Source: Bathymodiolus brooksi (lineage: Eukaryota > Mollusca > Bivalvia > Mytilida > Modiolidae). Taken from it: 64,000 bases of DNA. Every line of letters begins with the position of its first letter. Within the stretch, counting starts at the first letter, position 1. The translations under genes were made by a program, and so were the position numbers. The stretch is from contig OY804589.1 of the NCBI GenBank assembly GCA_963680875.1, forward strand, positions 19,674,413 through 19,738,412. Reading direction: 5' to 3'. This document shows, piece after piece, positions 24,420-34,824 of this stretch. The notes under the pieces were generated by a model that had not been told where the DNA came from, did no database searches, and was given only the letters and a program-made list of their open reading frames with translations.

Positions 24420-25269
24420 ACTGTTAAAATGCTTCAATAGAATATTGTTTAAAATTATATACTTTGTTTATATATATCTTCAATAAAATCTAAAACACAG
24501 GTGTGCCCCTGGTTTTATGATAATTTAACGATTATCACCCTTTGCATGTAGAAGTTGTTTGTTTATCACTTCCCTATATTTGCGTGGTTTTTAATTCTTT
24601 TATGATTTTTACTTGATTGAACCTTGGATAAATGATTTTTAGCGTCTTTTTCCACTACTACGTGATTCTACACAACAAATAAGAAAGATTTCTGTCACCA
24701 AGAATTTAGGCCGCCACCATTTGTATTTACATCCGTCAATGTTTACTTTCACTCGTTACACATATGCAGAAATTATGTATAAATGCTACGTGTATATAAA
24801 AAAGTATCGGATACACAATAAATTGAGAGTATATACAAAAGCACAACATAATACTAACCAAATATCTGGTCAAAACTATTGAGTATTTAGTAGATTTCAT
24901 GTCAAAACAGGATAGAACATGATTGTTGTTTCTCTCGAATTATGAGTTGACCAAACACTTTAAACATTTTCGTATGAAATGAGTATTATGTACCCCCTTG
25001 ACTTTGTTCTATTCTGACTTTTATGATGATTTAGAAAAAAACATACGTTAGACCAAGGATTATTATTACTATATAAATCCTTGGTTAGACCAATTCATAA
25101 AGAGTGCAAATGGTATTTGGGACATTTTCTTTTCGACCTTGTGATTTTTCAATGTGATTATTATATCTTAATATTACCTATTGATGTGAACACCTAATTT
25201 TCGAAAAACACTGATAATATGCGTCCTTGTGATAAATTAATTATGTAATATAACATATTATCGAAATAC
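24420..25269. other. Intron flank between retrotransposon and cassette I TSP1
   Basis: AT-rich and collinear with 44,370-45,216 at high identity. That shared flank shows the two retrotransposon copies arose by segmental duplication, not by two insertions. Confidence 0.7.
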
Positions 25270-25443
25270 CTATGCATAAGATAGTTTTAGAGCATGATAC
25301 CGTTTCATAGTCCAATCCTGGGCAAGGAGAACCGCCATTATCTGGTCTTGGATAGTTACAAGATCTATATCGTGTCATTGTTCCTACAACACACGTCTGT
25401 GTACACCGAGTCCAGCTTCCCCATGAACCCCAGTTTCCATTTA
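25270..25443 (-). CDS. Cassette I TSP1 exon (TSP1-A)
   Basis: A phase 1-1 exon of 174 nt, acceptor CCTTTATATAG and donor GTATTT. It encodes one TSP1 repeat starting NGNWGSWGSWTRCTQTCVVG, then MTRYRSC, SPCPGLDYETVSC and a final LCIG. Six Cys and the Trp/Arg ladder are intact; the usual Gly-Gly after the second Cys is VVG. It is the duplicate of 45,217-45,390, from which it differs at about 12 codons, 10 of them amino-acid changing. It follows Ig-C in the cassette and precedes the constant TSP1 exons. Confidence 0.9.
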
Positions 25444-25574
25444 CTATATAAAGGAAATAAACATTAGCGTGGTCAATAACTGCAAAAAACTCTTAATGGA
25501 GCAAAGTTACTAATGGTCTTTCTAGTTAAAGCACAATGTTTATATTTGCAATAAAATACCAAAGATATCTGTTA

Positions 25575-25850
25575 AATATCGGTTTGGCTTAATTTGATTT
25601 ATGGTGTTCAACGCCACTTTCAACAATATTTGAGGCATTTCGTCACGGTAAGTTTTATTGGTGGAGTACTCGGAGAAAGCGACCGACCTGTTGCTGGTCA
25701 CTGACAAACTGTATCGCATAATGTTGTATCGAGTACACCTCACAATGAACGGGATTCGAACTCACAACATCAGTGGTGATAGGCACTGTTTGCTCAGATA
25801 GTTGTATATCTAACTATCACATAATCACAATCACGACGGCTCCTGTTAAA
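25575..25850 (-). mobile_element. tRNA-derived SINE in the TSP1 intron
   Basis: The minus strand has the B-box-like TGTGAGTTCGAATCCCGTTC, then a body with GGTCGGTCGCTTTCTCCGAG, and the tail GGCGTTGAACACCATAAATC. The duplicate copy is at 45,515-45,800. The head is shared with the SINE in the 2.4-kb units (for example 35,200-35,385). Confidence 0.7.
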
Positions 25851-26182
25851 TATCGGTTGTCAATTTATTCCATATAATATTGTAATATATCATCCTACAT
25901 TATTATAATAAAAACCTAGATATCAAAGTTAATACACACTAGGTCTTTCTGCAATAATCTCCATTATGTATGCTCAAAGTCAAAAGATTGGAAAACCAAA
26001 TAAAAAATATTCTTATGGAATAAGAACACCATAAGGGCATAAAGAGGATAGCCAAAACTCGGGTTATGGTCACATATGCCCGGGGGAGGAGAACAATGGT
26101 CTTAGTAATAATTACATTATTCAGTAACTGTAAAATTTCAATTATAAGTATATATAATAAACGATATCAGTGTCGTAGCAAT

Positions 26183-26680
26183 GGCTACTGGGTAGATGAT
26201 ACCTCTGGAGACTAATAGTCTACCAGCAGATATATCAACTTAGTGATAGTAACACTGACTACTGGGTAGATGATACCTCTGGAGACTAATAATCCACCAG
26301 CAGAGGTATCAACCTAGTGATAGTAACACTGACTACTGGGTAGATGATACCTCCGGAGACTAATAGTCCACCAGCAGATATATCAACTCAGTGATAGTAA
26401 CAGTGGCTACTGGGTAGATGATACCTCCGGAGACTAATAGTCCACCAGCAGAGATATCAACCTAGTGATAGTAACACTGCCTACTGGGTAGATGATACCT
26501 CTGGAGACTAATAATCCACCAGCAGAGGTATCAACCTAGTGATAGTAACACTGACTACTGGGTAGATGATACCTTCAGGGACTAATAGTCCACCAGCAGA
26601 GGTATCAACATAGTCATAGTAACACTGACTACTGGGTAGATGATACCTTCAGGGACAAATAGACCACCAACTCAAGTGTA
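26183..26680. repeat. 74-bp minisatellite, cassette I
   Basis: About 6.5 copies of a 73-74 bp unit starting GACTACTGGGTAGATGATAC, with CCACCAGCAGAGGTATCAAC further on. The same array is at 46,110-46,470 in cassette II with about five copies. Confidence 0.9.
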
Positions 26681-26829
26681 CTGAAGAGCTGGTGTTGTCC
26701 TTGAACTTGACATATTTATTTCTGATTCACTTCAATACTCACTTCATTATTCAACAAAATTCACTTCAATATTCAACAATTTCAACTCGGATATTTGTTG
26801 CCCTTTTATTTTATTTATTTCATTCTATT

Positions 26830-28300
26830 TTAACAGTCTGTTTCATCAGCTAAATCTAATCGCCTAAATTTATCTAAATTGTAAAAACAAGCTTTCACAG
26901 TTTTTCCTCCGAAAAATCGTCCATTTAAATCAATAACAGCTTTTATGGCAGCATCAACTTTATCAAATTCAATAAATATTCTGACTGCTTCTTCATCATC
27001 AACTCCTGGTATCTCAAATATCATACACTTGATAACTTTTCCATATTTACTGCATTCTTCAGCTGTTTCTGGCTCTAAATCTTCATCTACTTCACCTGGA
27101 CCAACCATGTTCGTAATAAAATAACTTTGGAAGTATTTGTCAATAAATTTGTGTTTGGCTGTAATTCTTTAGGGGGTTCTTTAGGGATATCTTTTTCATG
27201 TATAATTTTCCTCCTCTTTTACTGGTTTTCTCTACAAATAATGATGTACTCATTCCTTGTTCAGATTTACCATCACCTTGGCCTTCACGATATCCATATT
27301 TTGCCATAATTTTAGAAGCTACTGATCCTCCAAGACCAATACTGTGTCCTAGAGGTGGTGACTGTGCTCGTTCTGGTACTTCCACTGGAGGCTCCTCTAT
27401 CAGTGAAGGAGGTGGGGCAATGGCTGCTCCCATACCACCAGTTGGTCGTCGTGGTTTTTCGTAATCTTCTTCCTCTTCTTCATGTCTTCGTCTTGCTCTT
27501 TCTAGTTCTCCACCTCGCTCATCACTTCGATCTCTATTTCTATCTCGATTATGATCTCTGCGTCCCCTCTTTGGTCTAGAATCATGGCCTGGACTATCTT
27601 GATATTAGCCACGATTCCACTTATCGTCATGACGACGTCTTGGAGATGGATCATCATTGTTACCATACTTTGGTCTGGGATCATGGCCTGGACTATCTTG
27701 ATATTCACCACAATTCCAGTTATCGTCGTGTCTACGTCTTGGAGGTAGAGGTAGATCGTCATTGTTGCCATTTTTTTGTCTTAGGTCAGGACTCTCTCTA
27801 TGGTTATTACGATTCCAGTTGTCCTCATGCTTTCTCCTAGGAGGCTCAATCTCGTCAGAATCACCATACCTTTTGTCATCATCAAAATCTTTTTTGTTTC
27901 TTTCTTCTTCTCTTTCCTTCATTCTTTGTTCTTTTCTTTTTTTGACGATGTCTTCGTAGTCGTTTGAACGTAAGGGTTCATATTCATCTATGACCCCTGT
28001 CAATGAAGGTTGTGGATCAGAAGGTAAAAATGGAAATCCACCAGTGAAGGTGTCTGACAATCGCTCTAATCTGCCTGTTAACTTATTAAAGTGTAGGTCA
28101 CTGTAGACATCATTCTTCTTCAAATCTATTACTGGAGCCATAGTATTAGTGCTGGACTTTTGTTTCTTAACTTGCATTAAATTGGCTTTCTTAGCTTGAA
28201 GCAGTGACTGCAGCAACTTGAAACTGGATGACCAACCAGCAACATCCGATTTTGATGTGCCATCATCTTTATCAATATCTAACCCATCATATAATGACAT
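26830..28300 (-). pseudogene. RBM17: Intronless disabled copy of RBM17 (splicing factor 45)
   Basis: Starts MSLYDGLDIDKDDGTSKSDV, as RBM17/SPF45 does. It continues through APVIDLK, a charged Arg/Asp/Glu region, MGAAIAPP, a G-patch (KIMAKYGYREGQGDGKSEQG, then VEKTSKRGGK) and the C-terminal U2AF-homology RRM (MVGPGEVDEDLEPET to NLDKFRRLDLADE). RBM17 acts in 3' splice-site choice in the spliceosome. The reading is colinear with the full protein without any intron, so it is a retrocopy. It is disabled by TAA at 27,605-27,607 (Glu position expected) and two one-base losses (about 27,227, after SKRGGK, and about 27,110, just before MVGPGE). The charged region contains two to three tandem copies of a HDDNW...YQDSPGHD unit. 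No clear poly-A tract remains. Both losses are in A runs, so sequencing error is possible there, but not for the stop. Confidence 0.85.
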
Positions 28301-29246
28301 TTTTCTGGATTTTGTTAGAGTTGTTACATGTGCTTATCTCTCACTTCTCGCTTTTCTGGTGATCAGATTTAGGTTTTTGCATTAATAACAATTAATTATT
28401 TTTTTTACAAATGTAGAAAAATTGTCCCGTTCTTTTTTTGGACACACAGACATGTTATTGTGTCCAACACCGTCAATAAATTTTGCACGGAACCTTGACC
28501 CTGTAAATAATAAATTATGTACATACTATGATGATATGTGTCTTCATATAACCTGGTTCTGGGATGAACTAATTATGTAGATATGGTGAACATATGTGGC
28601 TCTGTGATACCTAAATTTGGGAAATACTGCGATATTATGTGCCTGTTTAATACCTGACCTGTGATTAAATAATTATGTAAATATTGTGAACATATCGTTC
28701 TGCATCGTTTTAGTAAGGACTTGTCATCACTGTTTTGTTATTGATAATCTAATTAGGATACCAATTTTATAACCTTTGGGTTGACCCGATCGGAGCTCGA
28801 AGCCATGATCTAGCTTCAGTTCAACCGAGACCAGCATGGTAACTATAACACCAAGGATGCGGCTAAGTGAACAGAAATCGCATTAGTGCTCAGTATGATG
28901 AGGGATAACTAAAGGTTATTACTGACCAGTAGAAAATGTATTGCCGATTAAGTTTCGAGCAAACAAAATACATTTTTAAATCGTTGTTCCCTCACGTGGA
29001 AATACAACTATGATGTCGGGTTTTTAACTATAGTTACATACAGTAGAATTTATCCCATCTTACAATTTGGTATCTCGGGTTGTGACGCTCAATAATATGT
29101 TTTACATGTAAACGAGGTAATATTTGGTCAGTCGAAAGTTGGAAACAAACATTCACAATATAACATCATTTTGTTTTTGTATTGCTTCCGAATTACTCAT
29201 TAATTCGTATCTAAATTGATTTCTTTGTCTTATCTACTGTACATAC
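28301..29246. other. Intron sequence, cassette I
   Basis: Upstream of about 28,440 it is the flank of the retrocopy. From there it is collinear with 47,770-48,568 of cassette II, including the SINE noted separately. Confidence 0.6.
28768..28868 (-). mobile_element. tRNA-like SINE head
   Basis: The minus strand reads ATCCTTGGTGTTATAGTTAC (A-box region), then GGCTTCGAGCTCCGATC (B-box region) and GGGTCAACCCAAAGG. It is the same family as 11,525-11,745; the duplicate is at 48,098-48,198. Confidence 0.55.
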
Positions 29247-29477
29247 CTCTGACACTAACATCTACCTGTTCTAGATTGGAATTAACCCCACAACGATATC
29301 TATCGCCGTCATCTATTTGAACATTATAGATAGTCATAGATGCACTATTTACATTCCCATATTTAACTCCTGCTTGGATTTGGCCAGACCAACCCGAATC
29401 CGTTCTCTTTTGCCAATAGTAATACGACCCTTGCAATGTGCATGTTAAGGTAACATTACTCCCCCTTATGGCTATCG
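29247..29477 (-). CDS. Cassette I Ig domain C exon
   Basis: A phase 1-1 exon of 231 nt, acceptor TTTAATTTCAG and donor GTATGT. It reads IAIRGSNVTLTCTLQGSYYY, then WQKRTDSGW, KYGNVNSASMTIYNVQ and DDGDRYRC. The Cys pair, the Trp after the first Cys and the D-x-G-x-Y-x-C signature mark an Ig fold; the short Cys-Cys distance is nearer I/C2-set than V-set size. It is the duplicate of 48,569-48,799, differing at about 22 codons of which about 20 change the residue. It follows Ig-B and precedes TSP1-A. Confidence 0.88.
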
Positions 29478-29559
29478 CTGAAATTAAACCAACAATAAAT
29501 AAGCACAGACTTTAATAGAGAGCACGCGTAAGTTGTTATTATTCTTGTTTCTATAAGGA

Positions 29560-30960
29560 TTTTTAGTGGCTATGTTAGCATTAAGGACATTTATTATCAA
29601 TAACTTCCTTCAGGGGTCATGTTAGTATTAAGGAACTTTATTGTAGAAAAGTCCTTTGGTAGTCATGTTAGTATCAAGAACATTCATGGTGAATAAGGTC
29701 ATCTAGTGGTCATGCTTGTATTAAGGACAGTCATGGTAAATAAGGTCCTGCAATAAGATTACTTGTTAGCATTTAGATAACACTCATGATCAATACTGTC
29801 ATTTAGTGCTCATGTGAGTATCAAGGACAGTCATGTTAAATAAAGTCCTTCTGTGGTGGTCTTGTTAGTATCAAGGACAATCATCGGCAGTAAGATTAGT
29901 TAGTGGTCATATTAGGATTTAGAATACTCATGATCAATAAATTCCTTTAGTGGTCATATTTGTATTAAAGGCAATCAGGGTCATGTAGGCCATTTAGAGG
30001 TCAAGATAGTATCAAGACCAGTCATGGTGTATAAAGTCATTCGTATTAAGGAGAGTCATGGTCAATAAGGTCTTTCATATGTCGTATTTGTATTAAGGAC
30101 AGTCATGGTCAATAAGGTCTTTTACATGTCCTATTTATATTAAGGACAGTCATGGTCAATAAGGTCTTTTATATGGACTACTTGTATTAAGAACAGTCAT
30201 GGTCAATAAGGTCTTTTATATGTCCTACTTGTATTAAGGACAGTCATGGTCAATAAGGTCTTTTATATGTCATATTTGTATTAAGGAAAGTCATGGTCAA
30301 TAAGGTCCGTTATATGTCATATTTATATTAAGGACCGTCACTTGTTTGAACATTATAGATAGTCATAGACCCACTAGTTACATTCCCATATTTAGCTCCT
30401 TCTGGGAGTTGGCGAGACCAAACCGAATCCGTTCTCTTATGCCAAAAGTAATTCGACCCTAGTAACGTGCATGTTAAGGTAGTATTACTCCCCCATATGG
30501 CTATCGCTGAAATGAAACCAACTTGTATTAAAGACTGTCATGGTCAATAAGGTACTTTATATGTCCTATTTGTATTAAGGAAATTCATGGTCAATAAGGT
30601 CGTTTATATGTCATATTTGTATAAAGGACAGTCATGGTCAATAAGGTTTTTTGCTATGTCCTACTTATATTAAAGACAGTCATGGACAATAAGGTACTTT
30701 ATATGTCCTATTTTCATTAATGGCAGTCATGGTCAATAAAGACTTGTATATGTCCTACTTGTATTAAGGACAGTCATGTTCAGTCAAGTCCTTTATATGT
30801 CCTATTTGTATTAAGGACAGCAGTCATAGTCAATACTGAAATTTAGTGGTCATGTTAGTATCAAGGAAAGTATTGCTTGATAAGGTCTTTAAGTGGTAAT
30901 TTTACTATGAAGGATAGTGATGGTAGATTAAGTGGTGAAATCTTGATGAAAAGATGATTC
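29560..30960. repeat. 47-bp minisatellite in intron before Ig-C, cassette I
   Basis: Tandem units around ATTAAGGACAGTCATGGTCA followed by ATAAGGTCTTTTATATGTCC, 47 bp in the regular part. The array is about 1.4 kb and is interrupted by an Ig-C exon fragment at 30,340-30,520. The cassette II counterpart is nearly five times longer. Confidence 0.9.
30340..30520 (-). pseudogene. Ig-C exon fragment trapped in the minisatellite
   Basis: The minus strand reads from the acceptor (30,507-30,508) IAIWGSNTTLTCTLLGSNYF, then WHKRTDSVW, KYGNVTSGSMTIYNVQT. It then breaks into minisatellite sequence before D-x-G-x-Y-x-C, losing the second Cys and the donor. About 13 bp of upstream intron came along. Its sequence is a mosaic of the two full Ig-C exons plus private changes. 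Being without a donor, it cannot be an ordinary internal exon. Confidence 0.85.
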
Positions 30961-31530
30961 TCATAGACCGTGTAAATATCTGCAAATAAATGTGCCTACC
31001 TGTAAGGTACGTCATACGTACATTGTACACCTCGTAAAACTGCATTCAGATGATAAATTTGACTAAACACCACATCTTTCTGATATTATATACACACGCA
31101 TAACTATAGTCAGTAATATCATCAAAGCTGTGTTGCGCTTTACATAACATGATTAAGTGTTTTTAAGTTATAAACAGAGAGTACTCAGCATTTATACTGA
31201 AAAGTCGTTAGAAAAATATACAATGATAAATTCACTAAACAATCATTTAAATGTTTCGTCTTTTGAATTGCTATAATCAATGAAAACAAAGCTACATGTA
31301 TAATTTCTTAACATAACAAAACATCGAAAACATTACGGAGGATAGCAGAACACTGTATTGCATGTGTAGAACACTGTGTAAAATTGCACATTACACTGAG
31401 ATCGGAAACCAACATACACAATATAACAGTCTATATCTCATGCTTTCTGAAATTGTTGTCGAGTTTCATCTTAATACATATACATTTACTGGTTTCGTTT
31501 GACTGCATTTTTCTAATTTACCTTGCTTAC
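30961..31530. other. Intron between Ig-B and the minisatellite, cassette I
   Basis: AT-rich and collinear with 55,560-56,159 in cassette II. No exon seen. Confidence 0.6.
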
Positions 31531-31758
31531 CTCTAAAGACAATTTTCATATTTAATTGTTGTATATCAGTTGTACATGAATAAGTACCACCGTCATGTGG
31601 ATCAACATTATAGATAGCCAGATATCCAGTATTCACATTCCCGTATTTAACACCATGTTTAAGTATAGACCAATAAGTGTGATTCAATTTATTCCATTGG
31701 AAAGATGAGCCTTGTAGTGGACATGTTAATGTAGTTGTACTTCCTTCTATTGCTATCA
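31531..31758 (-). CDS. Cassette I Ig domain B exon
   Basis: A phase 1-1 exon of 228 nt, acceptor TAATTTCAG and donor GTAAGC. It reads IAIEGSTTTLTCPLQGSSFQ, then WNKLNHTYWSILKHGVKYG and YNVDPHDGGTYSC. The Cys pair, Trp and D-x-G-x-Y-x-C are present. Compared with 56,160-56,387, the block from KYGNVNTG to DPHDGGTY is identical at the DNA level. Changes cluster between the Trp and that block and just after the second Cys. About 17 codons change the residue and about 2 are silent. Confidence 0.9.
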
Positions 31759-32946
31759 CTGAAATTAGATTAAAACGTGATTCACAAACTCTACATAGAA
31801 AACATCCTTATACATGTTATAACCCAGATGTTGCTGTCTTCGGTCATTAAAAACACTATTTCTATTTCTGGTCTTAGAATAGACATATTAAATTATTGTT
31901 GTTTGTAGCTTCGATATAGATAATACTAAAAATGATCTTATCTTTCAAATAGTTTTTCAGAAGATATCAACACCTTGTTGAAAAGTATTCGGTACAGATG
32001 ACGTAATATGGTATTGGCAATTAGATTATTGTTCGAAGATGACCATTGTTTCACTATAAGTCGCACTATGGCCTTGTGTACTATTTTTGGTGTTTGAGGC
32101 CATCAACTCTCTTTATATTAAACATGCATGTATGACAACTTCTGTGTCACGACGATTAAATATACTTTCTATGAAGTTCAAGATTCGACTCTTCCGTATG
32201 ACATATCTGCTCACCAAGCTATATGTAAGGGTTGACACTTTACTCGTATGGCAAAACACTGGCATGATCGCATCTTTGTCACTAAGAATGAAGTGCTGAG
32301 CACATAAACTATATAATACATAGCTAGTGGACTCCTGCAGCTATATAATATATAGCTAGTGGATCCATACAACTATAAAATACATAGCTAGTTTAATCTC
32401 CCTATTTGTTATTGAAGTGCCTATTCCAGGAAGAGAACGTGAACGGTCGTGTATATATTTGTAGGTTCAATTTTTGCTCTATTTTTACGATTATTCGATC
32501 CCATTTTGGATTTGTTCCTGCAGTGAAGTATAATTTGTTTTCCATTTTTTTCGGAATGTTACAATTAAGCATAACAATATTGCAGTTATCCATTACCGAA
32601 CTTTATGTTGTGCAGGCAGAATATTGTTGAACTGCAAATTACCCCGAAATAAACATCAACAGCGTATACTCTGAGCCATCCTTTCCAAGTGCTAAGTAAT
32701 TCATAGTTTCTGTAAATTTCCGTTTGCAAACAATAGCCAACTTTTTAATTGCATCCGATTACAGGACATTTCTAAGACAAACATATTATAAACGTTTTCT
32801 TAATGATTTCGCTGAGACGGAGCGATATGGTAAATACCGTTTGTGTACAAACATTCATTTAGTTATTTGTTCTGTTATGCTTGCGGTTTACTTCTTAATG
32901 CCTATTGTTTTCGCTGGACTTCCCTTGTCTTATATACTTTACTTAC

Positions 32947-33174
32947 CTATAACAGTAACTTGTATATATCTTTGTTGTGAACCATTCTCGCAAATATAAC
33001 CACCATCGTCACGTGCATCAACATTATATATAATCAGAGATGATGTATTCACATTCCCGTATTGATCTCCTTCCTGAAGTTTAAGCCAATCCTTATTCAC
33101 CAACTTTTGCCATTTAAAAGACGACCCTTGCAATGAACATGTTAATGTAGTATTACTTCCTGGTATGGCTTCCA
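32947..33174 (-). CDS. Cassette I Ig domain A exon
   Basis: A phase 1-1 exon of 228 nt, acceptor CTTATTTCAG and donor GTAAGT. It reads EAIPGSNTTLTCSLQGSSFK, then WQKLVNKDWLKLQEGDQYG and YNVDARDDGGYIC. It is the first extracellular domain: the phase-1 end of the signal exon supplies the base that completes a Val before EAIP. Against 57,386-57,619 it differs at about 25 amino-acid-changing codons and about 4 silent ones, plus a two-codon length difference near the end. Confidence 0.9.
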
Positions 33175-34662
33175 CTGAAATAAGTTCACAATTATTAAGC
33201 AGTAAATTATAAGTATCATTTACTTACAGAAAAGAGATATGACATTTCAAAAATAAATAAATAAAGCAATGAGGGAATGACTAAAGAATGTTTTCTCGTG
33301 TTTATCTATGCTGTTATACAGAGGATAAATGGCACAAGTACCAAAATTAATATTACATGAAAGCTTAACAAACAGTGTTTTGTCGTTTCTCGCCATCTTT
33401 TTGTATTTGTATAAAACGAAATAAACAACTAATTCATAAATAATGCTGTAATGAGAGTTAAAAAAAACAACAACACAAGACTTATTTATTTGTTTTTGAG
33501 ATTTTACAAGTATTGTCCTATGTATGTAACAGTATCCATACATATTTGTGACAATATTTACACAATTTGCTTTCTTAAAAAAAAATTGTTTAACTGAAAC
33601 AAAAACGTTTGATAAACCTTCGTTTCTTTTGGTTATAGATGTCCTTCTTGAGGAATTCCCGATTTAACGTCAACAAAAAGAAGCAAAAAATGACATATTG
33701 CATTTTTCGCGATTTTTTTCGATCCCTTTAAACAGTCATCTTTCGACCTGTCAACTATATGATAGTATTATGATTTGTAGAAATGCATACATATATGGGA
33801 TAATTGTTTATTGGTCTTAGCCTTTGATAAGTCATACTTACTACGAGATAGGAATAAACATTTGAATCTACTTTGCAAACTCCGACACGTTAAAAAATGT
33901 GAAAATTAAGCTTCGTCAGAAGTCGATTCTATATTGCTATGCTTTTTACGTAGTAAAGAGGCGTAGGTTGCCATCCACTTTCTGATATGTCGTTCACACA
34001 GATCTGACATCAATCTGGAGATGAGCAGGTTCAAATAACTTTATATATAAATTGATAACTGACTGACAAGGTCGCAAATAATCATTATCTTTAGTACACA
34101 CAAGTAAGCATTAAAACTTTAACGTTGTACATCAGATTCATAGAATGTGATCACATTTGTTCACATATGGAATGCTTATATTAATTGATAAACACATAGA
34201 AGAAATTTTGCTTCACTTGGAAGAGTTACTATAATTCGATACAGTGTTGGTATGCATTTCTGCAAGCTGCACTTATTATGCTGTGCTGATCAGTCGTGCT
34301 GTACTGACACAAGGATCAATGAAAATTAGAGTCATCAAATCAGTTCAGCTTTACAAATTAAGATTTGAAAAGCGGTAATTTGATTGCCCAAGCAATGGTC
34401 ATCTGAATGAGAACCTTTATGTCAGCTACATGATCTTGATGTTAGAACTTTGGGTACAAATTAAAAAAATATTATGAATGTATGATATCATAAGTGTAAT
34501 TGTATGCCTTATCTAAAATTACATGACGGTTTAAGTTAAACATTGACGAAACTATAAGCATTGAACAGCTACGAATTCAAATGAAAGGTTTTAAAAAGCT
34601 GTACATGTATATTTTACAAAATTTTAAGTTACAAATACTTTTCTTTCTAAATAACCACTTAC

Positions 34663-34714
34663 CAGCGTTTGATGAACAAACTTTGAAAGCCAGTATTAAA
34701 ATTAGTCCCAACAT
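34663..34714 (-). CDS. Signal-peptide first exon, copy 4 (nearest to cassette I)
   Basis: ATG at 34,714, reading MLGLILILAFKVCSSNA, with a GTAAGT donor. It is the closest first exon to Ig-A of cassette I (about 1.5 kb intron) and ends in phase 1, matching it. It has no acceptor, so it can only be a first exon. Joined to the visible exons down to 8,880, the coding sequence would be 1,440 nt. Confidence 0.75.
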
Positions 34715-34808
34715 TTTAATATGTTGATCAGTTCTGAACCCTTAACACGGAAGCAGATACCTGTTTACAATTTAAATACTGGTCTACTAGACCGTGCAGT
34801 TCCACACA

Positions 34809-34824
34809 ATATATATACTATATT
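34809..34824 (-). promoter_or_regulatory. TATA-like stretch upstream of first exon copy 4
   Basis: The minus strand reads TATAGTATATATATTGTGTG about 95-110 bp above the ATG and is conserved among all direct units. Promoter role is inferred. Confidence 0.35.

Noticed and set aside
27198..27840. Several plus-strand frames of 60-90 codons
   Set aside because: They are antisense shadows of the RBM17 retrocopy.
32724..32999. Plus-strand open frame with a hydrophobic stretch, paired with a similar one at 57,163-57,444
   Set aside because: Both lie in the intron next to Ig-A and overlap the Ig-A exon on the other strand. The two copies differ mostly at amino-acid-changing positions with no recognisable domain, as expected for unconstrained duplicated DNA.
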